From NCBI GenBank assembly GCA_902706205.1, contig CACSKA010000003.1, forward strand, positions 186,001-250,000: a DNA stretch of 64,000 nucleotides, in the 5' to 3' direction. Below, one piece after another: positions 8,947 through 20,839 of the stretch; within the stretch, counting starts at the first letter, position 1; each line of letters opens with the position of its first letter. The notes beneath the pieces are model-generated. The model was not told where the DNA came from. It saw nothing but the letters and a program-made list of their open reading frames with translations, and did no database searches. Made by a program: the position numbers and the translations under genes. The stretch comes from Chryseobacterium sp. 18061. Lineage in GTDB: Bacteria; Pseudomonadota; Gammaproteobacteria; Enterobacterales; Enterobacteriaceae.

Positions 8947-10608
8947 ATGCACCTGTCATTAATTTTTACCCATAGTCTGGAAAAGATATTCCATCAGCGG
9001 GAATTAAAGGAAGCAAGTGAAATTGCTAACCTTTTATTATTGGGGAATGAAAGCCTGTCTTTTCAGTGTCGATATTTTTTGCAGCAGGATGATGATGAGC
9101 CACGCAGGAAATTGCGCTATGAATTAACGGGTGATCTTTCCTCTTTTATATCTGTGCGTCAGGTACAGCATGTTCCCAGCCTTTTCCCCTGTTATCGCAC
9201 CACTGATGACGATTATCTGACAACGTCACCAGGCCTTTTCCCTGACCCTTTGCTACCGCTGCCGGATAAAACCTTTTTCGTGCACGGAGGGTACTCAGGC
9301 AGTTTATGGTTGATGGTGAATCCGCTAAACGAAAGCCTGCCTGCGGGAAAAAGTGCATTGTGCTTACAGTTATCGGATATCGACAGCGGGGAAAAACTGG
9401 GGAGCGTGACGCTTGAAATTGAGGTGTTGGCGAAGAGCTTACCGCCGCAAACCTTACTGCACACGGAGTGGTTGCATACTGACTGCTTGGCCGATGTTTA
9501 TAATATTGCGGTCTTCAGCGAGAGTTGGTGGCTGGCGGTACGACAGTATGTTCGTTGCGCGGTCAACAACGGTGTAAACATGATCCTGACGCCGGTGTTC
9601 ACGCCCCCGCTTGATACCGCCATTGGCGGTGAACGTACCACGGTGCAACTGGTGGCTGTCACACAAACGGATGTGGGGCGCTATCAATTTGATTTTTCTG
9701 CCCTGCAACAGTGGGTGGATTTGTGCCAGCAAGAGGGAATCACGACATTTGAGATTGCTCACTTGTTTACTCAGTGGGGAGCGCTTCATGCACCGAAAAT
9801 CATGGTGTATAAAGGTGGGCAATTTGTGCAGGCTTTTGGCTGGCAAACCGATGCCCATGGCCCGGAATATCGTGATTTTTTGCACGCTTTTTTACCCGCG
9901 CTTTGCGAATGGCTGCGTGCAAAGGGATTGGGCCAGCATGCATGGTTCCATGTCTCTGATGAACCCAAAATAACGGATATCGAGGCCTACCAGCGTGCCA
10001 GTGATTTGATTCGACCCTTAATTGGTGATTTTCCGGTTCTGGATGCTTTATCTGATTACGCATTTTATCAACAGGGGTTGGTGGAAAATCCGGTCACGGC
10101 CAGTGATTGTATTGAACCGTTCCTCGCTAATCGGGTGCCAGGTTTATGGACCTATTATTGCTGCGTACAAAAACGGGAGGTCGCTAACCGCTTTTTTGCG
10201 CAACCTTCGTACCGTAATCGGATCCTCGGAGTTCAACTGTACCTTTACCGCATCACCGGTTTTCTGCACTGGGGCTTTAACTTCTATAACAGTGGGCACT
10301 CGCTGGAGAAACTGAATCCGTATGCGGTAACCGACGGGCGAGGGGCATTTCCCTCTGGTGATCTGTTTGTGGTGTACCCGGGGGATGATTTTCAGCCTGT
10401 AGAATCACTGCGTCTGATGGTGCTGCGCGAGGCTTTCCAGGATGTCCGGGCGCTGCAGCTGCTGGAGTCACTAACCAGTCGCGAACATGTGGAGCAGCTT
10501 ATTGCTGAACTCGCGGGGATGCAGATTACCTTTGTGCGTTATCCGCGTAATGCGGAATTCCTGCAAACCTTGCGTTATGAGGTCAATCAACAGATTGCAG
10601 GCGCCTGA
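8947..10608 (+). CDS. GH123-type (former DUF4091) beta-N-acetylgalactosaminidase-like glycoside hydrolase
   Basis: A protein of about 553 residues with the two-part layout of GH123 enzymes: an N-terminal beta-sandwich and a C-terminal TIM-barrel-like catalytic domain (formerly DUF4091). The key feature is WFHVSDEPK, placing an Asp-Glu pair at residues 338-339, the same arrangement as the catalytic Asp-Glu of characterised GH123 beta-N-acetylgalactosaminidases that use substrate-assisted catalysis. Later blocks such as GFLHWGFNFYNSG and a terminal LREAFQDVRALQLLE also fit the family. No signal peptide is visible, so it should act in the cytosol on sugars brought in by the divergent ABC operon. 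The start is uncertain: ATG 8905 and TTG 8878 are in-frame alternatives; 8947 best matches the family N-terminus (SLEKIF). Confidence 0.8.
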   Translation: MHLSLIFTHSLEKIFHQRELKEASEIANLLLLGNESLSFQCRYFLQQDDDEPRRKLRYELTGDLSSFISVRQVQHVPSLFPCYRTTDDDYLTTSPGLFPDPLLPLPDKTFFVHGGYSGSLWLMVNPLNESLPAGKSALCLQLSDIDSGEKLGSVTLEIEVLAKSLPPQTLLHTEWLHTDCLADVYNIAVFSESWWLAVRQYVRCAVNNGVNMILTPVFTPPLDTAIGGERTTVQLVAVTQTDVGRYQFDFSALQQWVDLCQQEGITTFEIAHLFTQWGALHAPKIMVYKGGQFVQAFGWQTDAHGPEYRDFLHAFLPALCEWLRAKGLGQHAWFHVSDEPKITDIEAYQRASDLIRPLIGDFPVLDALSDYAFYQQGLVENPVTASDCIEPFLANRVPGLWTYYCCVQKREVANRFFAQPSYRNRILGVQLYLYRITGFLHWGFNFYNSGHSLEKLNPYAVTDGRGAFPSGDLFVVYPGDDFQPVESLRLMVLREAFQDVRALQLLESLTSREHVEQLIAELAGMQITFVRYPRNAEFLQTLRYEVNQQIAGA

Positions 10609-10631
10609 CACTGGCAGATATCACGTTAACA

Positions 10632-10652
10632 TGGCAGGGCATTAAAGCCCTG
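10632..10652 (+). terminator. Hairpin after the GH123 gene
   Basis: A seven-base-pair stem GCAGGGC/GCCCTGC with an ATTAAA loop lies 24 bases past the stop codon. The U-tract is poor, so it may be a weak terminator or an mRNA-stabilising hairpin. Confidence 0.45.
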
Positions 10653-10664
10653 CAGGTAATCCTG

Positions 10665-10841
10665 TTATTGCATTCCGCTCAGCATAAATGCCATTGAACG
10701 ACGGTTTTCGGCCCAAAATTTTTCTTTATCTGGTTCTGGCTGGTTACACAGGCGCATCAACTGCAGGTGGCTGTAGTCGTTGAGCATAAACACGGCGTAT
10801 TTGATGTCGAGAGTGGCGCGCAGCTTTGACTGCGCTGTCAT
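10665..10841 (-). CDS. Small hypothetical protein
   Basis: A 58-residue frame, MTAQSKLRATLDIKYAVF..., ending FWAENRRSMAFMLSGMQ. The composition is balanced, with Trp, Tyr and Cys residues and charged clusters as in a real cytosolic protein, and the frame stays open upstream to 10880 (71 residues), although that extension overlaps the ychF terminator. No family is recognised. The ribosome site is poor: an AAGG lies 14-18 bases upstream. It lies downstream of ychF on the same strand but beyond a strong terminator, so it would need its own promoter or read-through. Confidence 0.45.
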   Translation of the reverse strand: MTAQSKLRATLDIKYAVFMLNDYSHLQLMRLCNQPEPDKEKFWAENRRSMAFMLSGMQ

Positions 10842-10860
10842 GAGATGGATGAGACACCTT

Positions 10861-10891
10861 GAAAAGAAAAATCCACGCAATTGCGTGGATT
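10861..10891 (-). terminator. Rho-independent terminator after ychF
   Basis: A perfect stem AATCCACGC/GCGTGGATT with a four-base AATT centre is followed on the minus strand by TTTTTCTTTTC. A TTTAAAGTTTTTT on the other side means it could also work on the plus strand. Confidence 0.85.
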
Positions 10892-10951
10892 TTAAAGTTT
10901 TTTGCGATTCTTATGAGATTCAGTGAAACCTCATGAGACGACAGAAGCCGT

Positions 10952-12043
10952 TTAGACGTTGAACAGGAAGTTCATCACGTCGCCATCTTTAACGATGTAG
11001 TCTTTGCCTTCTGCGCGCATTTTCCCGGCTTCTTTGGCACCTTGCTCACCCTTGTAGGTGATGAAGTCTTCGAAGGCGATAGTCTGTGCGCGGATGAAGC
11101 CTTTTTCGAAGTCGGTATGGATTTTACCCGCAGCCTGTGGGGCGGTAGCGCCGACAGGAATGGTCCAGGCGCGAACTTCTTTCACACCAGCGGTGAAGTA
11201 GGTTTGCAGGTTCAGCAGTTCGTAACCGGCGCGGATAACGCGGTTCAGACCTGGCTCTTCGATGCCCAGTTCAGCCATGAATTCGTCACGGTCAGCGTCG
11301 TCCAGTTCAGCGATGTCGGATTCTACTGCGGCGCACACGGCAACCACCACAGAACCTTCGGCATCGGCGATTTTACGCACCAGGTCGAGGTAAGGGTTGT
11401 TTTCGAAACCGTCTTCGTTGACGTTCGCGATGTACATGGTTGGCTTCAGGGTCAGGAAGCTCAGGTATTTGATGGCGGCTTTATCTTCTTCAGTCAGATC
11501 CAGCGCGCGCAGCATACCGGCGTTTTCCAGCTGCGGCAGGCATTTTTCCAGTGCGGCCAGTTCAGCTTTCGCGTCTTTGTCGCCGCCTTTCGCGCGTTTC
11601 TGTACGCGGTGGATAGCACGTTCGCAGGTATCGAGGTCCGACAGCGCCAGCTCGGTATTGATAACGTCAATATCATCAGCCGGATCGACTTTGTTATTCA
11701 CGTGGATGATGTTGTCATTTTCAAAGCAGCGCACCACGTGACCGATAGCTTCGGTTTCACGGATGTTGGTCAGGAACTGGTTGCCCAGACCTTCGCCTTT
11801 GGACGCGCCTTTCACCAGACCGGCGATGTCGACGAATTCCATGGTGGTCGGCAGAATACGCTGCGGCTTGACGATCTCAGCCAGCGCATCCAGACGCGGA
11901 TCGGGCATCGGCACGACACCGGTGTTCGGCTCGATGGTACAGAACGGGAAGTTGGCCGCTTCGATACCCGCTTTGGTGAGCGCGTTGAACAGGGTGGATT
12001 TGCCGACGTTAGGCAGGCCGACGATACCGCATTTAAATCCCAT
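10952..12043 (-). CDS. ychF: Redox-regulated ribosome-associated ATPase YchF (OLA1 family)
   Basis: A 363-residue Obg-like P-loop NTPase, the exact E. coli length. G1 is [18 protein letters not shown], the switch region FPFCTIEPN follows, and G3 is [20 protein letters not shown]; the G4 position is changed as in the OLA1 subfamily, which prefers ATP to GTP. A coiled-coil insert and a C-terminal TGS domain ([19 protein letters not shown]) complete the protein. It binds ribosomes and is linked to catalase and redox control in E. coli. The start at 12043 (MGFKCGIVG) is chosen by homology over an ATG four codons earlier. It lies downstream of pth, probably in one operon. Confidence 0.97.
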   Translation of the reverse strand: MGFKCGIVGLPNVGKSTLFNALTKAGIEAANFPFCTIEPNTGVVPMPDPRLDALAEIVKPQRILPTTMEFVDIAGLVKGASKGEGLGNQFLTNIRETEAIGHVVRCFENDNIIHVNNKVDPADDIDVINTELALSDLDTCERAIHRVQKRAKGGDKDAKAELAALEKCLPQLENAGMLRALDLTEEDKAAIKYLSFLTLKPTMYIANVNEDGFENNPYLDLVRKIADAEGSVVVAVCAAVESDIAELDDADRDEFMAELGIEEPGLNRVIRAGYELLNLQTYFTAGVKEVRAWTIPVGATAPQAAGKIHTDFEKGFIRAQTIAFEDFITYKGEQGAKEAGKMRAEGKDYIVKDGDVMNFLFNV

Positions 12044-12158
12044 GATGTAAATCACCTTAATCTTTGGTAATCAACCTGTTACGTTGAACAGATTGCAGAA
12101 AAGTAAACAACTTCGCCTATTATACACGGCGCAGGGCAAAATTGCCGCCCGCCGGGCG

Positions 12159-12743
12159 TTATTGTGCTTTAAAAGCGTGTAAGCGGTTGGTCGCTTTGCT
12201 CAACCCGTCTTTCAGCCAAACTTCGGTACAGCGTGCCGCTTCGTCAACCGCTTCGTCTATCAGCTTCTGTTCCGACATTGGTGGTTTGCCCAGAACAAAA
12301 CCAACAACTTTGTTTTTATCGCCCGGATGACCGATTCCCACGCGTAAACGGTGAAAATTAGGGTTGTTACCGAGTTTACTGATGATGTCCTTCAGACCGT
12401 TATGACCGCCGTGTCCCCCGCCAAGTTTGAACTTCGCCACGCCGGGTGGCAGGTCTAGTTCGTCATGGGCGACCAGAATTTCGTCCGGGGCGATGCGGAA
12501 AAAGGTCGCCATCGCGGCAACGGATTTACCACTGAGGTTCATGAAGGTAGTCGGCACCAGCAGGCGCACATCTTCGCCCGCTAAGTTGATGCGCGAGGTA
12601 TAACCAAAGAATTTGCTTTCTTCGCGCAGCGGGGCGCGGCAGCGGTCGGCCAGTAAATCTACATACCAGGCCCCGGCGTTATGGCGGGTAGCGGCATATT
12701 CAGCCCCTGGATTGGCAAGGCCGACAATCAGTTTAATCGTCAC
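12159..12743 (-). CDS. pth: Peptidyl-tRNA hydrolase
   Basis: A 194-residue enzyme that releases tRNA from prematurely dropped peptidyl-tRNA by cutting the ester bond. The N-terminus [22 protein letters not shown] contains the catalytic His about residue 20, and [12 protein letters not shown] and [10 protein letters not shown] carry the conserved Asn and Asp. The start is a GTG at 12743 with AGGAAT upstream; this gives the standard length and N-terminus, whereas the longer open frame adds 21 unrelated residues. It lies 115 bases upstream of ychF on the same strand, the common enterobacterial pair. Confidence 0.97.
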   Translation of the reverse strand: MTIKLIVGLANPGAEYAATRHNAGAWYVDLLADRCRAPLREESKFFGYTSRINLAGEDVRLLVPTTFMNLSGKSVAAMATFFRIAPDEILVAHDELDLPPGVAKFKLGGGHGGHNGLKDIISKLGNNPNFHRLRVGIGHPGDKNKVVGFVLGKPPMSEQKLIDEAVDEAARCTEVWLKDGLSKATNRLHAFKAQ

Positions 12744-13014
12744 GTTTTTATTCCTGAGTGCGTCGATATCTGGCGCGTAGTGTACTGTAATCGCTGCGGG
12801 AGACAAAATTCTGCAAGCCAGACGGGGTGAAGGGAGTCGTTGCGGTGCTGAACCATTAGAAATTTATATAGTTCAGGCTGTTAATTGTAAAGTTATGTTG
12901 CCCAGATGTTCGTAATTGTGATCGCATACGCACTAACCGACAAAAGTGTTGTCTATACTTTACACACAAGGACCAGGGATATTCCCTGTCAACCCAAAGT
13001 TCCGGAGGTGACAT

Positions 13015-13290
13015 ATGAAACGCAGAAACGCTTCGCGACTCGGTAACGTGCTCATGGGTTTAGGGTTAACTGTCATGGTCGTCGGGGTTGGTTACTCTAT
13101 TTTAAACCAGCTTCCGCAACTTGACCTGCCACAATACTTTGCGCACGGCGCAGTGCTCAGTATCTTCCTCGGTGCAGTCCTTTGGCTGGCGGGGGCTCGT
13201 GTCAGCGGTCACGAGCAGGTGAGCGACAGATATTGGTGGGTGCGTCACTATGATAAACGCTGTCGTCGGGACTCCCATCGCCACAGCTAA
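13015..13290 (+). CDS. ychH: YchH family small inner-membrane stress protein
   Basis: A 91-residue protein (E. coli YchH has 92) with two membrane helices, roughly residues 11-30 (VLMGLGLTVMVVGVGYSIL) and 44-62 (AVLSIFLGAVLWLAGARV), and a basic cytosolic C-terminus ending RRDSHRHS. CGGAGG seven bases before the ATG is a strong ribosome site. It is divergent from pth across 271 bases that include TGTGATCGCAT, a partial CRP-like half-site; E. coli ychH is known to be CRP-dependent and stress-induced. Its biochemical role is unknown. Confidence 0.93.
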   Translation: MKRRNASRLGNVLMGLGLTVMVVGVGYSILNQLPQLDLPQYFAHGAVLSIFLGAVLWLAGARVSGHEQVSDRYWWVRHYDKRCRRDSHRHS

Positions 13291-13307
13291 TACCTGGATT
13301 TTTCAGC

Positions 13308-13333
13308 AAAACGGCTCCTGAATGAGCCGTTTT
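13308..13333 (+). terminator. Rho-independent terminator after ychH
   Basis: Stem AAAACGGCTC/GAGCCGTTTT with a CTGAAT loop and a terminal T-run. Being symmetric, it may also stop the converging acetyltransferase transcript. Confidence 0.85.
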
Positions 13334-13344
13334 CATTTATGAGG

Positions 13345-13869
13345 TCAGGGTGCAGGGCGAGTAAACATCCGCACCGGGCTGCCGTGATAGCTGACGTCTT
13401 GTTGGAACTGAAATCCAAAACGTTGGGCCAGATGCACGGAACGCTGATTCTCTTCATCAATAATGCAGCATAGCGGTGCACCGAGTTCACGGTCTGCCCA
13501 TTGCAGCATCGCCTCTAAGGCTTCCTTGGCATAACCCATCCCGTGCACCGCTGGGATAAGCGCCCAACCTGCTTCAGGGCAGTCAAGCACCGGGGTGAGA
13601 TTACGCTTCGCTTCCTGCAAGCCAAACGAGCCAATATAGCGTCCGCTTTGCTTCTCAAATACCGCCCAATAACCGTAACCCAGCACCTGCCAGTGGCCGA
13701 TATAGCGCAGTAATCGGCTCCAGCTTACCTCCGCATTTTGTGGCGCCCCGCCAATAAATTTCACCACCTGCGGATCGGCCCAGAAGGCCGCCAGATCGTC
13801 AAAATCATCTACGGTAAAATGGCGTAATACCAGCCGTTCGGTCTCCAGGTGCGGAGCGTGTGTGAGCAT
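13345..13869 (-). CDS. GNAT-family N-acetyltransferase (RimJ/RimL type)
   Basis: A 174-residue acetyltransferase. It opens with LETERLVLRHFTVDDFDDLAAF, the classic start of the RimJ-like GNAT subfamily, has the acetyl-CoA pyrophosphate-binding region around AVHGMGYAKEALEAMLQWA (about residues 110-130), and ends with NQRSVHLAQRFGFQFQ. Substrate is unknown; proteins of this type acetylate ribosomal proteins, antibiotics or small amines. It begins eight bases after dauA, and an AAGGAAG ribosome site overlaps that gap, so it is probably co-transcribed with dauA. E. coli lacks a gene at this position. Confidence 0.9.
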   Translation of the reverse strand: MLTHAPHLETERLVLRHFTVDDFDDLAAFWADPQVVKFIGGAPQNAEVSWSRLLRYIGHWQVLGYGYWAVFEKQSGRYIGSFGLQEAKRNLTPVLDCPEAGWALIPAVHGMGYAKEALEAMLQWADRELGAPLCCIIDEENQRSVHLAQRFGFQFQQDVSYHGSPVRMFTRPAP

Positions 13870-13877
13870 CGTCTTCC

Positions 13878-15593
13878 TTATTGGTTGGTCATTTGATTAT
13901 CGCGTTGGTCCGCCAGGGCCGCATCTCGGTCCGGATAAAACGCCAGTCGACCTGGGATCGGCTTAACGCCAGCGCGAGCCAGCGTGCGCAGCGGCTGAAA
14001 TTCCAGATTCGACACCCGCAGTTCACAGCCTTCCGGCAACCGGCTGACAAAGCGCTGGAACGCTTCCAGGCCACCGGCGTCCAGCACCGGCACCGCATCC
14101 CATTTCAGCACCACAATGCGTTTTCCGTCGATACGGGACTGCAAATCGAGGAAGACGCTCTCTGCGGCGGCGAAAAACAGAGGACCGATCACCCGAATCA
14201 CCAGTATGTCATCTGGCACGGAAACATTCACTGGCGCAAGGTGTGTCATTCTGGCAATCCGTCGCATGAATAACAAAGATGCCAGCACGATGCCGACGCT
14301 GATAGCGACCACCATATCAAACAGCACCGTAAGCGACATACACATCAGCATCACCACAATGTCATCAATAGGTGCCCGGCGCAGCAGGTGAACGACTTTG
14401 TGCGCTTCACTCATGTTCCACGCCACCATCAGTAGCAGGGCAGCCATCGCGGAAAGCGGTAGCCAGGAAAGCAGCGGGGCTAGCACCAGCAGCGCCATTA
14501 TTACCAGTACCGCGTGGATAACCGCCGCCATCGGCGAGTTGGCACCGGCGCGCACGTTGGCGGCGGAACGGGCAATGGCGGCGGTGGCGGTGATCCCACC
14601 GAAGAATGGCGCAATCATGTTGCCGAGGCCTTGACCGATCAGTTCGTTGTTGGCCTTATGGCGCGTGCCGGTCATGCCGTCGAGCACCACCGCGCAGAGC
14701 AGTGATTCAATCGCGCCCAGCATTGCCATCGAAAAAGCGGCAGGGAGCAGCGCCTGCAGGGAATCCCAGCTCAGGGTAAAGTCGGAATCAGGTATTTTCC
14801 ACGGCAGCACCAGCTGCGGTAAAAGCTGCGGAATACCGTTGCCCTGCGTGCCGTCGCTCAGCACATAGTGAAACTGTGAGCCGATGGTCGCTACGTCTCC
14901 ACCCAGCATATTCACGATGCCCATTACCGCGCAACCCGCCAGCAGCGCGGGTAAATGCCCCGGCAAACGAATGCCCAGCCGCGGCCAAAAAATTAGAATC
15001 GCCAGCGTCACCACGCCAATGGCGGCATCGCCCGGGTTCAGCGTCGGCAGCGCCATCACCAGCGCACCCACTTTCTGCCAGTAGTGTTCTGGCATATGTG
15101 GCAACGACAAGCCGAAGAAATCCTTTATCTGCATGGTGGCGATGGTGATGCCAATCCCGGAAGTAAAGCCGAGCGTCACTGAGATCGGAATATATTCAAT
15201 CAGGCGGCCAAAACGGGCGAGGCCGAACAACACCAGGAACACGCCTGAAAGCAGGGTCGCAACCAGTAAACCGGCGAGACCAAACTGTTGAGAAACAGGG
15301 TAGAGGATCACCACGAATGCGGCAGTCGGACCGGACACGCTAAAGCGTGAGCCGCCGGTGAGAGCAATGATTATCCCGGCAACGGCAGACGTATAAAGGC
15401 CGTACTGCGGCGCAACGCCGCTGCCAATGGCCAGCGCCATCGCCAGTGGAATGGCAATAATGCCGACGGTGACCCCGGCTACCAGATCGCGGGTAAAGCG
15501 GTTAACGGTGTATTTTTCTTTCCAGCAGGCGTCGATAAGGGCGCGAAACGGCAAGATATCTGCGAGTGTGGATCGGTTCACAGTGGTCTTCAT
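13878..15593 (-). CDS. dauA: C4-dicarboxylate transporter DauA (SulP family)
   Basis: About 571 residues: a SulP membrane domain with 12-14 helices (from about residue 45, [20 protein letters not shown]), the SulP signature region [19 protein letters not shown] and [15 protein letters not shown], and a C-terminal cytosolic STAS domain ([21 protein letters not shown]) near residues 435-555. E. coli DauA (YchM) carries succinate aerobically at acidic pH and interacts with acyl carrier protein. The start is uncertain: 15593 ([14 protein letters not shown]) is taken, but an ATG at 15638 is in frame and neither has a strong ribosome site. It is convergent with ychH and transcribed in the same direction as prs, behind the prs terminator. 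Confidence 0.94.
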   Translation of the reverse strand: MKTTVNRSTLADILPFRALIDACWKEKYTVNRFTRDLVAGVTVGIIAIPLAMALAIGSGVAPQYGLYTSAVAGIIIALTGGSRFSVSGPTAAFVVILYPVSQQFGLAGLLVATLLSGVFLVLFGLARFGRLIEYIPISVTLGFTSGIGITIATMQIKDFFGLSLPHMPEHYWQKVGALVMALPTLNPGDAAIGVVTLAILIFWPRLGIRLPGHLPALLAGCAVMGIVNMLGGDVATIGSQFHYVLSDGTQGNGIPQLLPQLVLPWKIPDSDFTLSWDSLQALLPAAFSMAMLGAIESLLCAVVLDGMTGTRHKANNELIGQGLGNMIAPFFGGITATAAIARSAANVRAGANSPMAAVIHAVLVIMALLVLAPLLSWLPLSAMAALLLMVAWNMSEAHKVVHLLRRAPIDDIVVMLMCMSLTVLFDMVVAISVGIVLASLLFMRRIARMTHLAPVNVSVPDDILVIRVIGPLFFAAAESVFLDLQSRIDGKRIVVLKWDAVPVLDAGGLEAFQRFVSRLPEGCELRVSNLEFQPLRTLARAGVKPIPGRLAFYPDRDAALADQRDNQMTNQ

Positions 15594-15664
15594 CCATGAG
15601 CGCATCATTTGCCAGGGGAGAGCAAATGAAGGAGGCATTAGTCATACAAATGGTTGAGTAAAAC

Positions 15665-15690
15665 AAAAAAACCCGCCGGAGCGGGTTTTT
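15665..15690 (-). terminator. Rho-independent terminator after prs
   Basis: Stem AACCCGC/GCGGGTT with CGGA loop, followed on the minus strand by a T-run (TTTTTTGTTT). Confidence 0.88.
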
Positions 15691-15703
15691 ATACCGGGCT
15701 CGA

Positions 15704-17642
<1,939 letters not shown>

Positions 17643-17646
<4 letters not shown>

Positions 17647-18260
17647 TTAACGATCCAGCTGTCCATTTTCAGTTTGATACGCTCGCTGCCTTCGGTCAGC
17701 TCCATGTTCGACGGCAATGACGGCTGGGTTTTGCTGTCGTACCCGCTGTACACCACTTTCCAGTCTTTACCGTTTTCAGTGTAGTTCACTTCACTCAGGC
17801 GATACTGGTCATCGAGTTTGTAGTCGGTCGCGTCGCCCGGCAGGCCGAGGATCCACTGACGCAGGCTGTTCAGCGGAATAGGCATTCCGGTCAGTTTGCC
17901 AATCATCTCTTCGGCGTCGGTGGAGGTGTAGGATTGACCTTTATTATCAATCAGGGTCACGCTGCCTGGGCTAGCGGTGAGCGACAACTCGGTGCTGCCG
18001 AGCGGGTTAGTCAGCAGCAGGCGATAGTTATCTTTACCCGTCTGCTGCCAGAAGAAGCGCGCATACACTTTTTGGTCATCAGACAAGAATGCAAACGCAC
18101 CGCGGGTCTGATACTGGCTTAACTGACGCACTTCCTGCTGATGTTTCTGCCACTGCGGCGAATCCGGGCTCTTACCTGGACCCTTTGGCGCGTTGATGGA
18201 ACAGGCGGTTAATACCAGCGCCGCCAGGGGCATCAGGCGTAATACACGGGACAGGTTCAT
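17643..18260 (-). CDS. lolB: Outer-membrane lipoprotein receptor LolB
   Basis: A 205-residue lipoprotein. The signal sequence [20 protein letters not shown] ends in the lipobox LTAC, with the lipidated Cys at residue 20 and Ser at +2, consistent with outer-membrane sorting. LolB accepts lipoproteins from periplasmic LolA and inserts them in the outer membrane; the hydrophobic loop residue around [10 protein letters not shown] and the KVVYSGY region match the family. It overlaps ispE by four bases and is divergent from hemA across 194 bases. Confidence 0.96.
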
Positions 18261-18454
18261 AAAAATCCTTGATATACGTTGCAGTTATAACTCCCAATGC
18301 TAGCGCCGCCTTTATCCAGCGTCTACGTTCAAGTTGTCTCAAATCACAAAATTACCGATTACTCCGAAAGGGGGCCCTCCCTTTTATTGACCTTACGCAT
18401 CCTGTATGATGCGCTCAGACTAACCTTATCAACGCTGGTACTACTCCTGCATTC

Positions 18455-19711
18455 ATGACGCTCCTGGCACTAGGCATCAACCACAAAACCGCTCCGGTCG
18501 CGCTGCGAGAACGTGTTACGTTTTCGCCAGATACGCTCGACAAGGCGCTGGAAAGTCTTCTGTCCCAGCCAATGGTGCAGGGCGGCGTGGTGCTGTCGAC
18601 GTGTAACCGCACCGAGCTGTATCTCAGCGTTGAGGAAGAAGGTGATTTGCAGGAATCGCTGATTCGCTGGCTGTGTGATTATCACCAGCTCAATGAAGAA
18701 GACCTGCGCAACAGCCTTTACTGGCATCAGGATAACGACGCGGTCAGCCATCTGATGCGCGTTGCCAGTGGGCTGGACTCGCTTATTCTCGGTGAACCAC
18801 AAATTCTTGGGCAGGTGAAAAAAGCCTTTGCCGATTCCAGCCGTGGTCATTTGCATGTCAGTGAACTGGAACGCATGTTCCAGAAATCCTTCTCCGTGGC
18901 CAAACGTGTGCGCACCGAAACTGACATTGGAGCCAGCGCCGTTTCCGTGGCCTTTGCTGCCTGTACGCTTGCCCGCCAAATTTTTGAATCTCTGTCGTCA
19001 GTCACTGTGTTACTGGTCGGCGCCGGGGAGACGATTGAACTGGTTGCCCGTCATTTGCGTGAACATCGCGTCAAAAAAATGCTGATCGCCAACCGCACGC
19101 GTGAACGCGCGCAGGTGCTGGCCGATGAGGTTGGGGCAGAAGTGATTGCCCTGAGCGACGTCGATGAGCGCCTGAAAGAGGCGGACATTATTATTAGTTC
19201 TACCGCAAGCCCGCTGCCGATCATCGGTAAAGGTATGGTGGAACGAGCGCTGAAGGCACGTCGCAATCAGCCGATGCTGCTGGTGGATATCGCCGTGCCG
19301 CGCGACGTAGAGCCAGACGTCAGCAAACTCGCCAACGCCTATCTTTACAGCGTCGACGACCTGCAAAACATCATTCAGCACAATATGGCGCAGCGCCATG
19401 CCGCCGCGCAGCAGGCTGAAACGATTGTCGAGCAGGAAACCAGTGAATTTATGGCCTGGCTGCGCGCGCAAAGCGTCAGTGAGACTATCCGCGATTACCG
19501 CTCGCAGGCCGATCAGGTGCGTGATGAACTCACCGCCCGCGCATTGGCCGCGTTGCAGCAGGGTGGCGATGCCGAAGCCATCATGCAGGATCTGGCGCGA
19601 AAGTTAACCAATCGCCTGATCCACACTCCAACCAAATCACTTCAGCAGGCTGCCCGTGACGGGGATGATGAACGCCTGAATATTCTGCGCGACAGCCTCG
19701 GGCTGGAATAG
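18455..19711 (+). CDS. hemA: Glutamyl-tRNA reductase
   Basis: A 418-residue enzyme of the C5 haem pathway that reduces glutamyl-tRNA to glutamate-1-semialdehyde with NADPH. The catalytic Cys is in [14 protein letters not shown] (residue 50), tRNA recognition follows, the NADPH Rossmann motif is [16 protein letters not shown], and the C-terminal dimerisation helix ends [13 protein letters not shown]. The N-terminus ([18 protein letters not shown]) matches that targeted by haem-controlled Lon/ClpAP proteolysis in E. coli. It is the first gene of the hemA-prfA-prmC-sirB1-kdsA cluster. Confidence 0.98.
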   Translation: MTLLALGINHKTAPVALRERVTFSPDTLDKALESLLSQPMVQGGVVLSTCNRTELYLSVEEEGDLQESLIRWLCDYHQLNEEDLRNSLYWHQDNDAVSHLMRVASGLDSLILGEPQILGQVKKAFADSSRGHLHVSELERMFQKSFSVAKRVRTETDIGASAVSVAFAACTLARQIFESLSSVTVLLVGAGETIELVARHLREHRVKKMLIANRTRERAQVLADEVGAEVIALSDVDERLKEADIIISSTASPLPIIGKGMVERALKARRNQPMLLVDIAVPRDVEPDVSKLANAYLYSVDDLQNIIQHNMAQRHAAAQQAETIVEQETSEFMAWLRAQSVSETIRDYRSQADQVRDELTARALAALQQGGDAEAIMQDLARKLTNRLIHTPTKSLQQAARDGDDERLNILRDSLGLE

Positions 19712-19756
19712 CGCTGCTCTCTCAAATTTTAATTACAGGGTGAATTTTACACGCCT

Positions 19757-20839
19757 ATGAAGCCGTCTATTGTTGCCAAACTGCAAGCGCTGCATGAGCG
19801 CCATGAAGAAGTCCAGGCGCTGCTGGGTGATGCCGGAACCATCGCCGATCAGGACCGTTTCCGCGCACTGTCGCGGGAATATGCGCAGCTCAGCGATGTC
19901 GCGAAATGTTTTACCGACTGGCAGCAGGTCCAGGAAGACATTGAAACCGCACAAATGATGCTCGACGACCCGGAAATGCGCGAAATGGCGCAAGAAGAGC
20001 TGCAGGAAGCAAAAGCCAAAAGCGAAGAACTGGAACAAGAGCTGCAGGTTCTGCTGCTGCCGAAAGATCCGGATGACGAGCGCAGCGCGTTTGTCGAAGT
20101 CCGCGCCGGTACCGGCGGGGATGAAGCGGCGCTGTTTGCGGGCGATCTGTTCCGCATGTACAGCCGTTATGCCGAAGCGCGTCGCTGGCGTGTAGAAATC
20201 ATGAGCGCCAACGAAGGCGAACATGGTGGATTCAAAGAAGTGATCGCCAAAGTCAGCGGCGACGGCGTTTACGGTCGTCTGAAATTTGAATCCGGCGGCC
20301 ATCGCGTGCAGCGCGTTCCGGCCACCGAATCCCAAGGGCGTATTCATACTTCCGCCTGTACCGTCGCGGTAATGCCTGAACTGCCTGAAGCCGAAATGCC
20401 GGATATCAGCCCGGCCGATTTGCGTATTGATACCTTCCGCTCTTCGGGCGCGGGCGGTCAGCACGTTAACACCACCGATTCCGCAATCCGTATTACCCAC
20501 TTGCCGACCGGTATTGTGGTGGAGTGTCAGGACGAGCGTTCTCAGCATAAAAACAAAGCTAAAGCGCTTTCCGTGCTGGGTGCGCGTATTCGTGCCGCTG
20601 AAATCGCAAAACGCCAGCAGGCAGAAGCGTCCACTCGCCGTAACCTGCTGGGGAGTGGCGATCGCAGCGATCGTAACCGCACCTATAACTTTCCGCAGGG
20701 CCGCGTGACTGACCACCGTATCAACCTGACGCTGTACCGTCTGGATGAAACCATGGAAGGCAAACTCGATATGCTCATTGAACCGATCGTGCAGGAATAT
20801 CAGGCCGATCAGCTGGCGGCGTTGTCCGATCAGGAATGA
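19757..20839 (+). CDS. prfA: Peptide chain release factor 1
   Basis: A 360-residue release factor reading UAA and UAG. It has the anticodon-mimicking PAT tripeptide within [10 protein letters not shown] and the GGQ loop [14 protein letters not shown], whose Gln is the methylation target of PrmC encoded next. The N-terminal coiled coil (residues about 1-100) and the C-terminal peptidyl-hydrolysis domain are both intact. It follows hemA by 45 bases, and its stop overlaps the prmC start. Confidence 0.98.
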   Translation: MKPSIVAKLQALHERHEEVQALLGDAGTIADQDRFRALSREYAQLSDVAKCFTDWQQVQEDIETAQMMLDDPEMREMAQEELQEAKAKSEELEQELQVLLLPKDPDDERSAFVEVRAGTGGDEAALFAGDLFRMYSRYAEARRWRVEIMSANEGEHGGFKEVIAKVSGDGVYGRLKFESGGHRVQRVPATESQGRIHTSACTVAVMPELPEAEMPDISPADLRIDTFRSSGAGGQHVNTTDSAIRITHLPTGIVVECQDERSQHKNKAKALSVLGARIRAAEIAKRQQAEASTRRNLLGSGDRSDRNRTYNFPQGRVTDHRINLTLYRLDETMEGKLDMLIEPIVQEYQADQLAALSDQE

